A stretch of 14,701 nt of DNA, taken from an uncultured Lachnospiraceae bacterium (GTDB lineage: Bacteria; Bacillota; Clostridia; Lachnospirales; Lachnospiraceae). The position numbers and the translations under genes were made by a program. The stretch covers positions 1 to 14,701 of the forward strand of contig USKC01000040.1 in assembly GCA_900555195.1 (NCBI GenBank). Direction: 5' to 3'. Below the pieces are notes generated by a model. The model ran no database searches and was not told the DNA's origin. It was given only the letters and a program-made list of their open reading frames with translations. Positions 8,194-14,410 of the stretch are shown piece by piece. Each line of letters begins with the position of its first letter. Position 1 is the stretch's first letter.

Positions 8194-9411
8194 TTATTTT
8201 GCATAGTATGCGGTAATTTTACGCACCGCTTCAATCACATCTTCCACATCCTGATCGCTCATTCCATAATATAATGGAATCGTCAGGATCTCTTCATACA
8301 GTTTTTCCGCCTTCGGGCAGATTCCTTTCCGGTATCCCAGCTTCTGATAATATGGGAAATAGTAGGTCGGGATATAATGGACGTTGCAGCTGATATTTTC
8401 TGCGGCCATCGCCTCAAAGAATCCCTTTCTGTCTATGTTCAGGCACTCGGGACGGATTCTGAGAATATACAGATGCCTTGTGGTATCCGAGCCCGGCGTC
8501 TCCTGCTGCACCACGAGCTGAGGGATTTGTGAAAAGGCCTCGTCGTATCTTCTGACGATCTCCTTCCTCCGCCTGCTGAACCGATCCAGCTTATCCAGCT
8601 GACTGCACCCAAGGGCCGCCTGAATATCCGTCATCCGGTAATTATAGCCCAGTTCAATCTGTTCATAGTACCAGGGGCCATCCGGCTCCTTGGACATCAG
8701 CTTCGGATCGCGGGTGATCCCATGCTTGCCGAACAGCTCCAGTCTCTGATAGAGTGCATCGCTGTTCGTCAGCACAGCGCCTCCTTCTCCGCAGGTGATG
8801 GTTTTCACCGGGTGAAAGCTGAAGGTAGTCATATCCGCAATGGAACCCGTAGGCTTCCCTTCATAACGGGTCCCGATGGAGTGCGCGCCGTCCGTGATGA
8901 GCGTAATGTTGTTTTCCTCACAGATCGCTTTCAGCGCTTCCAGATCCGTGGATTGTCCGGTATAGTCCACCGCCACCACAGCCTTGGTCCGTTCCGTCAC
9001 GCAGGCTTTCACACTTTCCGGATCAATGTTGTAGGTTTTCTCATCAATATCTGCAAAAACAGGCCGCGCGCCACAGTACAGTGCGCAGTTTGCTGAAGCG
9101 GCAAAGGTGATCGGCGTGGTGATTACCTCATCTCCCGGCCCCACTCCAGCCGCCAGACAGGCGATGTGCAGGGCTGCCGTTCCATTGCTGACTGCCACCG
9201 CATGCTTTGCCCCCGTGATGCCGCAAAGCTTGTCCTCCAGTTCCGTCACCTTGGGCCCGCAGGTGAGATAATCGCTTTTGAGCACGTCCAGCACCGCCTG
9301 ATAATCCGCTTCATCCAGCCACTGATGGCCGTAGGAAATCTTCGTCTCTCTGACCGGCACACCTCCTGCAGCTGCCGGTATTCCTATCCTGTTCTCTGTC
9401 CCAGTCTCCAT
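8194..9411 (-). CDS. pseC: PseC: UDP-4-amino-4,6-dideoxy-N-acetyl-L-altrosamine transaminase
   Basis: A 405-residue fold-type I PLP aminotransferase of the DegT/DnrJ/EryC1 family. Its closest resemblance is to PseC, which transfers an amino group from glutamate to the C4 keto group of the PseB product. Key elements are SNGTAALHIA (75-84), DYTGQS (149-154), TDGAHSIG (173-180) with the cofactor-binding Asp174, and TFSFHPVKTITCGEGGAV (196-213) with Schiff-base Lys203; FHPVKTIT-GEGG is characteristic of the PseC group. NYRMTDIQAALG and HLYILRI are also family-typical. The frame is open 31 codons further upstream, but that Met has no ribosome site and its codons run through hairpin sequence, while the chosen ATG has AAAGGA and GTAGGAAG just before it. 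It follows pseB after a terminator, so it probably has its own promoter. The D-sugar aminotransferases such as PglE are a less likely alternative. Confidence 0.9.
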   Translation of the reverse strand: METGTENRIGIPAAAGGVPVRETKISYGHQWLDEADYQAVLDVLKSDYLTCGPKVTELEDKLCGITGAKHAVAVSNGTAALHIACLAAGVGPGDEVITTPITFAASANCALYCGARPVFADIDEKTYNIDPESVKACVTERTKAVVAVDYTGQSTDLEALKAICEENNITLITDGAHSIGTRYEGKPTGSIADMTTFSFHPVKTITCGEGGAVLTNSDALYQRLELFGKHGITRDPKLMSKEPDGPWYYEQIELGYNYRMTDIQAALGCSQLDKLDRFSRRRKEIVRRYDEAFSQIPQLVVQQETPGSDTTRHLYILRIRPECLNIDRKGFFEAMAAENISCNVHYIPTYYFPYYQKLGYRKGICPKAEKLYEEILTIPLYYGMSDQDVEDVIEAVRKITAYYAK

Positions 9412-9560
9412 CTTCCTACCATTCCTTTCTGTCCTGTAATGGTCTTCGTCATATAGCAAAAATGTGTGTGCCCTGCTGCGCTCCGCATAAGCGGCAGACT
9501 CCATTTTGCAGCAATGCAGTCAAGCGGAGCCTTTCCATATTAACAACTGGATTTTCTGCA
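9412..9560 (-). promoter_or_regulatory. pseC leader with nested inverted repeats
   Basis: Between the pseB terminator and the pseC start. The transcribed strand can form an outer stem GCTCCGC/GCGGAGC (9524-9530 with 9480-9486) enclosing an inner stem GACTGCATT/AATGGAGTC (9513-9521 with 9497-9505; one mismatch). A TTGACT resembling a -35 box lies across the left arms (9518-9523), but I see no good -10 at 16-18 bases. A TTGCTATATG (around 9450-9459) could be a weak extended -10 with no matching -35. pseC needs an initiation point here, or readthrough, but I cannot fix a promoter. Confidence 0.4.
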
Positions 9561-9589
9561 GAAGAAAAAGGGCCCGCCAGAAGCGGGCC
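9561..9589 (-). terminator. Rho-independent terminator after pseB
   Basis: Fourteen bases past the pseB stop, the transcribed strand has a perfect seven-pair stem GGCCCGC / GCGGGCC with loop TTCTG, followed by C-TTTTT-CTTCT. The high-GC stem and T run are a textbook intrinsic terminator. It should stop most pseB transcripts before pseC, even though the genes are in the same direction and pathway. Confidence 0.88.
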
Positions 9590-9603
9590 GTCTGCAATTC
9601 CAC

Positions 9604-10599
9604 TTATTTTTCCAGCTCCACATTCTTCAAGCGTTCTCTGATGTCTTCAACGGTAAGCCACTCCTTGTTATTGCCAGAGCTGTAGGAGAAGCCTTCCTCT
9701 ACCTTTCTTCCGGACAGATCCGGAACCTGCCTCTCGTTGAACACCATCTGCGGATAGACAATGAAATGCTTGTCATATTCATAAGTATTAAAAGAGTCTT
9801 CCGTCGTTACCATGATTTCATGCAGCTTCTCGCCGGGGCGAATGCCGATCTCCTTGAGTTCGCATCCAGGCAGCATAGCTTCGGCCAAATCCGGCACGCG
9901 GAAAGAAGGGATCTTGCTGATAAATGTCTCGCCGCCTTTTGCTTCCTTCAGTGCCTTGATTACCAATTCCACACCCTCCGTCAGGCTGATCCAGAAGCGG
10001 GTCATTCGCATATCCGTAATCGGCAGCTGTGTTCCTCCATTCTTGATGATGCTGTGAAACAGCGGAATAATGCTGCCGCGGCTGCCGGCTACATTTCCGT
10101 ACCGCACGATGGAAAAACTGATATCCTTTGTGCCCGCATACGCGTTCGCCGCCACAAAGAGCTTATCGCTGACCAGCTTCGTGCCTCCATACAGATTCAC
10201 CGGATTAACCGCCTTATCTGTGGACAGAGCGACCACCTTCTTCACATTCGTATCCAGCGCCGCATCGATCACGTTCTGGGCTCCATTGATATTGGTCCGA
10301 ATCGCCTCATTGGGATTGTATTCACAGGCGGGCACCTGCTTCAGGGCCGCCGCATGGATCACATAATCCACCCCTTCAAAAGCTCTCCTAAGCCTGTCCT
10401 TATCCCGCACATCGCCAATGAAATACCGCATGACGGATTCATGTTCCCTCAGCTCATTCTGCATCAGAAACTGCTTGAACTCGTCCCTGGAATAAATGAT
10501 GATCTTCTTGGGGTGGTAATGAGACAACACATATTTGGTAAAACACTTTCCAAAAGAGCCTGTCCCACCGGTTATCAGGATCGTTTTATTATCTAACAT
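9604..10599 (-). CDS. pseB: PseB: inverting UDP-N-acetylglucosamine 4,6-dehydratase (C5-epimerising)
   Basis: A 331-residue short-chain dehydrogenase/reductase enzyme. It matches PseB/FlaA1, which converts UDP-GlcNAc to UDP-2-acetamido-2,6-dideoxy-beta-L-arabino-hex-4-ulose, the first step toward pseudaminic acid and other L-altro amino sugars. NADP is bound by GGTGSFGK (11-18). The catalytic region shows LSTDKAVNPVNLYGGTK (125-141), with the Asp128-Lys129 pair and Tyr137-xxx-Lys141. SFGK, IIIYSRDE, YFIGDVRDK, MTRFWISL and IRPGEKLHEIM are all PseB-type signatures. The soluble single domain separates it from the membrane-anchored CapD/PglF enzymes. The chosen ATG has a perfect GGAGG five bases upstream; an earlier in-frame ATG at 10626 lies within the untranslated leader. 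A strong promoter and a terminator bracket it, making it a separate transcription unit inside the cluster. Confidence 0.95.
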   Translation of the reverse strand: MLDNKTILITGGTGSFGKCFTKYVLSHYHPKKIIIYSRDEFKQFLMQNELREHESVMRYFIGDVRDKDRLRRAFEGVDYVIHAAALKQVPACEYNPNEAIRTNINGAQNVIDAALDTNVKKVVALSTDKAVNPVNLYGGTKLVSDKLFVAANAYAGTKDISFSIVRYGNVAGSRGSIIPLFHSIIKNGGTQLPITDMRMTRFWISLTEGVELVIKALKEAKGGETFISKIPSFRVPDLAEAMLPGCELKEIGIRPGEKLHEIMVTTEDSFNTYEYDKHFIVYPQMVFNERQVPDLSGRKVEEGFSYSSGNNKEWLTVEDIRERLKNVELEK

Positions 10600-10620
10600 A
10601 ATTTCCTCCGTATTTCTTTT

Positions 10621-10643
10621 TGGCATCTGTCTTTTCGCACATT
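10621..10643 (-). repeat. Degenerate relative of the AGATGGG leader module
   Basis: The predicted 5' end of the pseB transcript reads AATGTGCGAAAAGA followed by CAGATG. The first 14 bases are identical to the outer part of the leader of the GT2 gene at 11694, and CAGATG matches the module core. The second hairpin arm is missing, and the distance to the pseB start is longer, with a normal GGAGG site in between. It is probably a decayed or shortened copy; the resemblance is short, so chance is possible. Confidence 0.35.
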
Positions 10644-10669
10644 ATAGCATAGGGCCTGCGTCATTGCAA
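10641..10669 (-). promoter_or_regulatory. Predicted pseB promoter (extended -10)
   Basis: On the transcribed strand a perfect TATAAT (10641-10646) is preceded by TGC, giving an extended -10, with TTGCAA (10664-10669, four of six matches to TTGACA) as -35 after a 17-base spacer. Transcription would begin near 10634 and give a leader of about 35 bases before the pseB ATG. The -35 and most of the spacer lie within the right arm of a long inverted repeat. Confidence 0.75.
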
Positions 10670-10712
10670 CGCGTAGGCCCCTATAGGCTCTATTCGCTGC
10701 AATGACGCAGGC
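10654..10712. repeat. Long inverted repeat spanning the GT2 stop and the pseB promoter
   Basis: GCCTGCGTCATTGCA (10654-10668) is matched perfectly by its reverse complement at 10698-10712. Three further pairs, one a G-U wobble in RNA, make an 18-pair stem around a loop of about 23 bases. One arm is the last codons of the GT2 gene before its TAG; the other carries the -35 and spacer of the pseB promoter. No T run follows, so it is not a classical terminator. A second, mutually exclusive hairpin (ATAGGGGCCT with AGGCCCTAT) uses the same right arm. Confidence 0.85.
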
Positions 10713-11694
10713 GCATGCTCATTCGGTGGAGCCTGCGGATGCTGCGGGGAGCCAGCGTGAGCAGAAAAAGGTATCCTTTCTGCTTTCCTGTCAGATACGG
10801 AGAGCGCATCGTATCCGCAAGATGGCGGCGGCAGTACTGCTTTACCCGCGCATAAAAGGGATCTGCACTGTCCATTTTCCCCACAGGGATGTGCAGAAGA
10901 TAGTCCAGACGCTGGTACAATCCGAAACGAATCGCCTCTTTTTGAAGCGCCGGGAAGAACTGTTCCACGATCTCCTGCGCGTAGTCCGCATTGTTTACAA
11001 TGTCCACAAATACTCTTGAAAATTCGTCCCTGCTCTTTTTTCTCGTATTGCTCCCTGTCCGGTAATATACATGATAGAACTGCTGCGGAAGGATCCGCAC
11101 CCCTTTTATCTTCGTGAGAAGCTGTATCAGCAAGCGGAAGTCTTCGTTGAGTTCTCCCTCCGGAAACTTATGCGCTTCTAACAGCTTCCTGTCCGTCAGT
11201 TTGGTGCAGAAAGAGCAGTCTCCTTCGTGCAGGAGAAGGGAGCGCATGAACGCTTCGCTTTCACAGAAAACAGCCTGGGGCGGCGGCGTGCATACATCCG
11301 AACGGCGGCACCCGTTCTCGTCAATCTCGTCCCGGGATATCTGCACCATTTCGTATCCTCCCTGCCTGATTTCATGAAGCATCGCTTCATACATCCCAGG
11401 TTCAATATAATCATCGCTGTCCACAAATCCCAGATAATCCCCCCTGGCCCTTTCAATCCCAAGATTCCGCGCGGAGGAAGAGCCTCCGTTCGGTTTATGA
11501 AAGACCCGGATCCGGATGTCTCGAGCCGCCAATTCCTCACACAATCGTTCCGTACCGTCCGTAGAGCCATCGTCCACCAGAAGGATTTCCAGATTCGGAT
11601 AGGTCTGGGCACAGACGGAAGAAACGCAGCGCTCCAGACAGTCCAGAATATTATAAACAGGTATGATTACCGATATCAGCGGTTGTGATTCCAT
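10690..11694 (-). CDS. GT2 family glycosyltransferase
   Basis: A 334-residue GT-A fold glycosyltransferase. LISVIIPVYN opens the nucleotide-binding domain, followed by VDDGSTDGT (40-48), NGGSSSARNLGIERARGDYLGF and the metal site VDSDD (91-95). LNEDFRLL (182-189) holds the likely catalytic ED pair. The last ~100 residues are helical and basic (KGYLFLLTLAPRSIRRLHRMSMRLRH), suggesting membrane contact. An ATG 48 bases further upstream is in frame, but the 16 codons it would add are the leader hairpin module, and the chosen ATG has GGAG six bases before it. Its 3' end forms one arm of the inverted repeat upstream of pseB. Resemblance to capsule and exopolysaccharide transferases is clear; donor and acceptor are unknown. 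Confidence 0.92.
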   Translation of the reverse strand: MESQPLISVIIPVYNILDCLERCVSSVCAQTYPNLEILLVDDGSTDGTERLCEELAARDIRIRVFHKPNGGSSSARNLGIERARGDYLGFVDSDDYIEPGMYEAMLHEIRQGGYEMVQISRDEIDENGCRRSDVCTPPPQAVFCESEAFMRSLLLHEGDCSFCTKLTDRKLLEAHKFPEGELNEDFRLLIQLLTKIKGVRILPQQFYHVYYRTGSNTRKKSRDEFSRVFVDIVNNADYAQEIVEQFFPALQKEAIRFGLYQRLDYLLHIPVGKMDSADPFYARVKQYCRRHLADTMRSPYLTGKQKGYLFLLTLAPRSIRRLHRMSMRLRHCSE

Positions 11695-11699
11695 TCTCT

Positions 11700-11743
11700 G
11701 CTCCCATCTGCGCTCCTCTGCGCGCATATTCTTTTCGCACATT
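11700..11743 (-). repeat. GCGC hairpin / AGATGGG leader module, copy 2
   Basis: The transcribed strand reads AATGTGCGAAAAGA, then a TGCGC/GCGCA hairpin, AGATGGG and eight bases (AGCAGAGA) to the GT2 ATG. Core and spacing equal those of copies 1 and 3. The outer segment is shared with the pseB leader. It fills most of the 69-base gap after the GT4 gene. Confidence 0.6.
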
Positions 11744-11763
11744 CCCAGCCCATCCCATGTTCC

Positions 11764-12942
11764 TCAGTTCCATCTGTCCACACATCCGGCATCCGCTCCG
11801 CGCCTGGGCCACAGAACCGGGGCCGGGGAAAGGGGGCCTTCCTCCGGCAGATTCATCTCCCCCCGCTTCCATCCTTCGTAGAACGCGAGGCAGCGCCTTG
11901 CCGCATTTTCCGCATTCCACAGCTTCAGCACCGTTTCGCAGGCCCTCTTTCCCATCTGTTCCCGTTCTTCGGCATGATCCAGAAGGTAACAGACACAGGC
12001 AAGAAAATCTTCATACCCGTCTTTCTGATAGATCATCCCGTTTTCCTTATGCCGGATCAGGCAGGGAACGGCTCCAGCCTGGGCGCTGCCGACCACCGCA
12101 CAGCGGCTGTTCATGGCCTCGTTGACCACGGCACCCCAGCCTTCCAGATGATTGCTGGTGAACAGGTAGATGTGGCTTCTTTCCATGGCCGCGCGCACTT
12201 CCTTCGGCGGCCGGAATCCGGACAGTTCTATCCGATCCCCCAGGCCTTCCCTGTCAATGAACTGCTTCAGTTCCTCTTCCATCTCCCCGCCGCCAATCAT
12301 GCAAAGCCGGAAATCGTACCCTCTTTTTTTCAGATCGGCAGCCAGGCGGACAGCGTATTCCGGATGTTTCAGCCGCATCAGCCTTCCTGCCCAGAGCAGA
12401 CGCACCGGCCCTTCTTTTGGCTTTGTCTCCTGGCATTCCACCGGCCTGGTCTCCGGAAAATAGCCGAACTGCAGCCTTTTCTTCGGATATGCGCCGATCA
12501 GGGCGAAATCTGAAGCCACATATGCGCCGGCGCACAGCAGATACACCGGCTTTCTGCGGAACTGAATATGCTCCCTGTATTTCGCCATAAGTCCCCTTGG
12601 AGAAATCGCCTTCCATTGGCCTTCCCGATAAATCCGTTCACTGATGCGAAAGGCCGGCTTTCCGCTGCCCAATCGCTTCAAAATCAATTCCGGCCGTTCC
12701 AGCCATCCGGCCAAAAGCAGATCACAGTCCTCGATCCAGTCCCGGCAGGCTTGTGCCTGTTCATCATAGAGACGCACATACGGGTACTCCCGCACGTTCA
12801 CCGCCCATCCCATCCGGACGCGTTCTTCCTCCATGGGCTCCGTTTGAATGAACAGAAAATCTTCTCCAAGCTGTTTATAGAGCGCTTCACAGAAGGGGAT
12901 CTGATGGTGGTTGATATAGTTGGATATAAATGTCACCTTCAT
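11764..12942 (-). CDS. GT4 (group 1) glycosyltransferase
   Basis: A 392-residue retaining glycosyltransferase with a GT-B fold. The N-terminal acceptor half begins MKVTFISNYINHHQIPFCEAL. The donor-binding half starts near residue 178 (VRLLWAGRLMRLKHPEYAV), continues through CMIGGGEMEEELKQF and IELSGFRPPKEV, and ends in the hallmark E-x7-E motif, Glu267 to Glu275, in EGWGAVVNEAMNSRCAVVGS. The last ~30 residues are a proline- and arginine-containing tail beyond the normal end of the fold. The start overlaps the stop of the upstream GT4 gene by four bases (ATGA), so the two are translationally coupled and probably act in successive sugar additions. Sugar specificity cannot be predicted. Confidence 0.92.
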   Translation of the reverse strand: MKVTFISNYINHHQIPFCEALYKQLGEDFLFIQTEPMEEERVRMGWAVNVREYPYVRLYDEQAQACRDWIEDCDLLLAGWLERPELILKRLGSGKPAFRISERIYREGQWKAISPRGLMAKYREHIQFRRKPVYLLCAGAYVASDFALIGAYPKKRLQFGYFPETRPVECQETKPKEGPVRLLWAGRLMRLKHPEYAVRLAADLKKRGYDFRLCMIGGGEMEEELKQFIDREGLGDRIELSGFRPPKEVRAAMERSHIYLFTSNHLEGWGAVVNEAMNSRCAVVGSAQAGAVPCLIRHKENGMIYQKDGYEDFLACVCYLLDHAEEREQMGKRACETVLKLWNAENAARRCLAFYEGWKRGEMNLPEEGPLSPAPVLWPRRGADAGCVDRWN

Positions 12943-14300
12943 GCCTTCGCCCTTCCTTCTGCCTCCCGTCCGTTCTCTCCGGACATGATTTCTCCATAGA
13001 TGGAGAGCAGCTTCGCATAGTTGGCATCCGCATCGTGGTTCTTTCGCGCCCGCCTGGCCGCCTGGAGCGACAGATGCTCTGCCAGCTCATCCGAACGGAA
13101 AATGCGCAGGATGCATTCTGCCAATTCCTCCGCTTTTCCCTTTGTAAACAGCAGCGCGCTTTCTCCGTCCTCTGCCATATCCGGTATTCCGCCGGTGCGA
13201 GACGCCACGCAGGGAACTCCCAGAAGCATAGCCTCCCCCAATGAATTGGGGGAATTTTCCAGGGAGGAAGGGCAGACGAATATGTGGCTTTGCAGATAAG
13301 CTTCCTTCATCTGCACATCGGACAGGGAACCCAGCACCGTCACCTTCCCGTCGAGGCCGTTTTCCCGGATGCGCTCCAAAAGATATTTTCCGTAACCGGA
13401 CAGCTTCAGCTTTTCCTTCAGCGTTCCATGGCGAAGGATGCTGTTCCCCGCCACTTTGATGCAAGCCTGCGGATATTCCTTTAAAACCGGCCCCATCGCT
13501 TCAAGCAGGTAATGGAATCCTTTCAGCGGATAATCCCCCTGGCTTATGAAGATCTCCCAACTTTTGCAGCGTTCCCTCTTCCATTTCCCTTCGTAAAAAC
13601 AGGCGCGCATGGTCTCATTCAGCGTATGGTAACGCAGCCCCGGATTCAGGCGCAGGCTTTCCTTTCTGTCAAATGCGGTCCGCCCGGCCACATGGCGGCA
13701 GGAGCTAAGAAGTTCTTTTTCCCTCTCTGCGCGCATGCGGAACTTTTCCTGCTGCTGTTTTAAGCCATCCTGCCGCAGCACATCCCGCAGCGTCTTTCTT
13801 CTTTGCACCCATTCCGGCAGATCGGCCATATAGCTGTCCACACAGGCTCCCATCATGCCCTGCAGGCTCACCAGGATCCGCTCCGGCCTGCCGAAGGAAC
13901 GCGCCATGGCCAGCGCATGGGGAAACTCCGTCCCGAAAATATGCACCAGATCCGGCTTGAAATCCGACAGGATCGCAGCGAACCGTTCCTCCAAGGCTGG
14001 TTCATATTTCTCCGGCCTCCTCAGATCCTCTCCGAATCCGTATAAATGGAGCGTCCTTCCCGGGCCATCCTCCCTGCCTGTCAATGCCCTGACAAAGGTC
14101 TCCTCTCCGAATCCCGTCAGTTCTCCATCCGCTGGAAAACAGATTCCCAGCTCCATCTTTCCTTCCGCATTCTCCGCCTTATCCGCACCCAGATAGCGAT
14201 TCAGCGCTCCCGTAATCCAGCCCTCACGCACGCTGTATTCCCTTCCCAGCGCCACAGCCACAGCCGGCGGGCAGATATTGCACAGCCAAAGTACTCTCAT
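12939..14300 (-). CDS. GT4 (group 1) glycosyltransferase
   Basis: A 453-residue GT-B fold glycosyltransferase. The N-terminal half holds MRVLWLCNICPP and DLVHIFGTEFPHALAMA (117-133), typical of acceptor-domain strands. The donor half includes FISQGDYPLKGFHYLLEAM (251-269), KVTVLGSLSDVQM and the E-x7-E motif, Glu348 to Glu356, in ENSPNSLGEAMLLGVPCVASRTGG. FISQGDYPLKG resembles a subgroup found in capsule and exopolysaccharide clusters. An in-frame ATG 33 bases upstream would add residues encoded by the leader module (MCAKARRWVAK), so I use the downstream ATG, which opens directly with the family's first strand; its ribosome site (GGGTGG) is weaker than those of its neighbours. The stop overlaps the following GT4 start. 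Confidence 0.9.
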   Translation of the reverse strand: MRVLWLCNICPPAVAVALGREYSVREGWITGALNRYLGADKAENAEGKMELGICFPADGELTGFGEETFVRALTGREDGPGRTLHLYGFGEDLRRPEKYEPALEERFAAILSDFKPDLVHIFGTEFPHALAMARSFGRPERILVSLQGMMGACVDSYMADLPEWVQRRKTLRDVLRQDGLKQQQEKFRMRAEREKELLSSCRHVAGRTAFDRKESLRLNPGLRYHTLNETMRACFYEGKWKRERCKSWEIFISQGDYPLKGFHYLLEAMGPVLKEYPQACIKVAGNSILRHGTLKEKLKLSGYGKYLLERIRENGLDGKVTVLGSLSDVQMKEAYLQSHIFVCPSSLENSPNSLGEAMLLGVPCVASRTGGIPDMAEDGESALLFTKGKAEELAECILRIFRSDELAEHLSLQAARRARKNHDADANYAKLLSIYGEIMSGENGREAEGRAKA

Positions 14301-14308
14301 TTTTGCCA

Positions 14309-14333
14309 CCCATCTGCGCGCTTTTGCGCACAC
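14309..14333 (-). repeat. GCGC hairpin / AGATGGG leader module, copy 3
   Basis: The transcribed strand has a GTGCGC-AAAA-GCGCGC hairpin (one G-U pair) followed by AGATGGG and eight bases (TGGCAAAA) to the GT4 ATG. Spacing and core match copies 1 and 2. The ribosome-binding part has changed from GGGAG to GGGTG. Confidence 0.6.
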
Positions 14334-14338
14334 AAAAT

Positions 14339-14361
14339 AAAAAAAGCATGAAAGCGTTTTT
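14339..14361 (-). terminator. Weak candidate terminator after the partial glycosyltransferase gene
   Basis: On the transcribed strand AAAAACGC, a six-base loop and GC-TTTTTTT form an A-T-rich hairpin with only two G-C pairs and a bulged C, ending in a seven-T run. The T run is good but the stem is poor, so termination would be partial at best. It lies in the 110-base gap before the first GT4 gene. Confidence 0.3.
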
Positions 14362-14410
14362 CCTCACACTTCCCTCCATGCCAGCCTTCTTTTCCGGCTC
14401 AGCTATCCCG

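Noticed and set aside
9412..9504. N-terminal extension of PseC starting at 9504
   Set aside because: No ribosome site precedes this ATG, the codons overlap the leader hairpins, and the sequence MESAAYAERSRAH has no counterpart in the family. The ATG at 9411 has a good site.
9518..9523. TTGACT as the -35 box of a pseC promoter
   Set aside because: No sequence close to TATAAT occurs 16-18 bases downstream; kept only as a note in the leader entry.
10600..10626. N-terminal extension of PseB starting at 10626
   Set aside because: The internal ATG at 10599 has GGAGG at ideal spacing, the added residues are not family-like, and the earlier ATG lies only about eight bases from the predicted transcription start.
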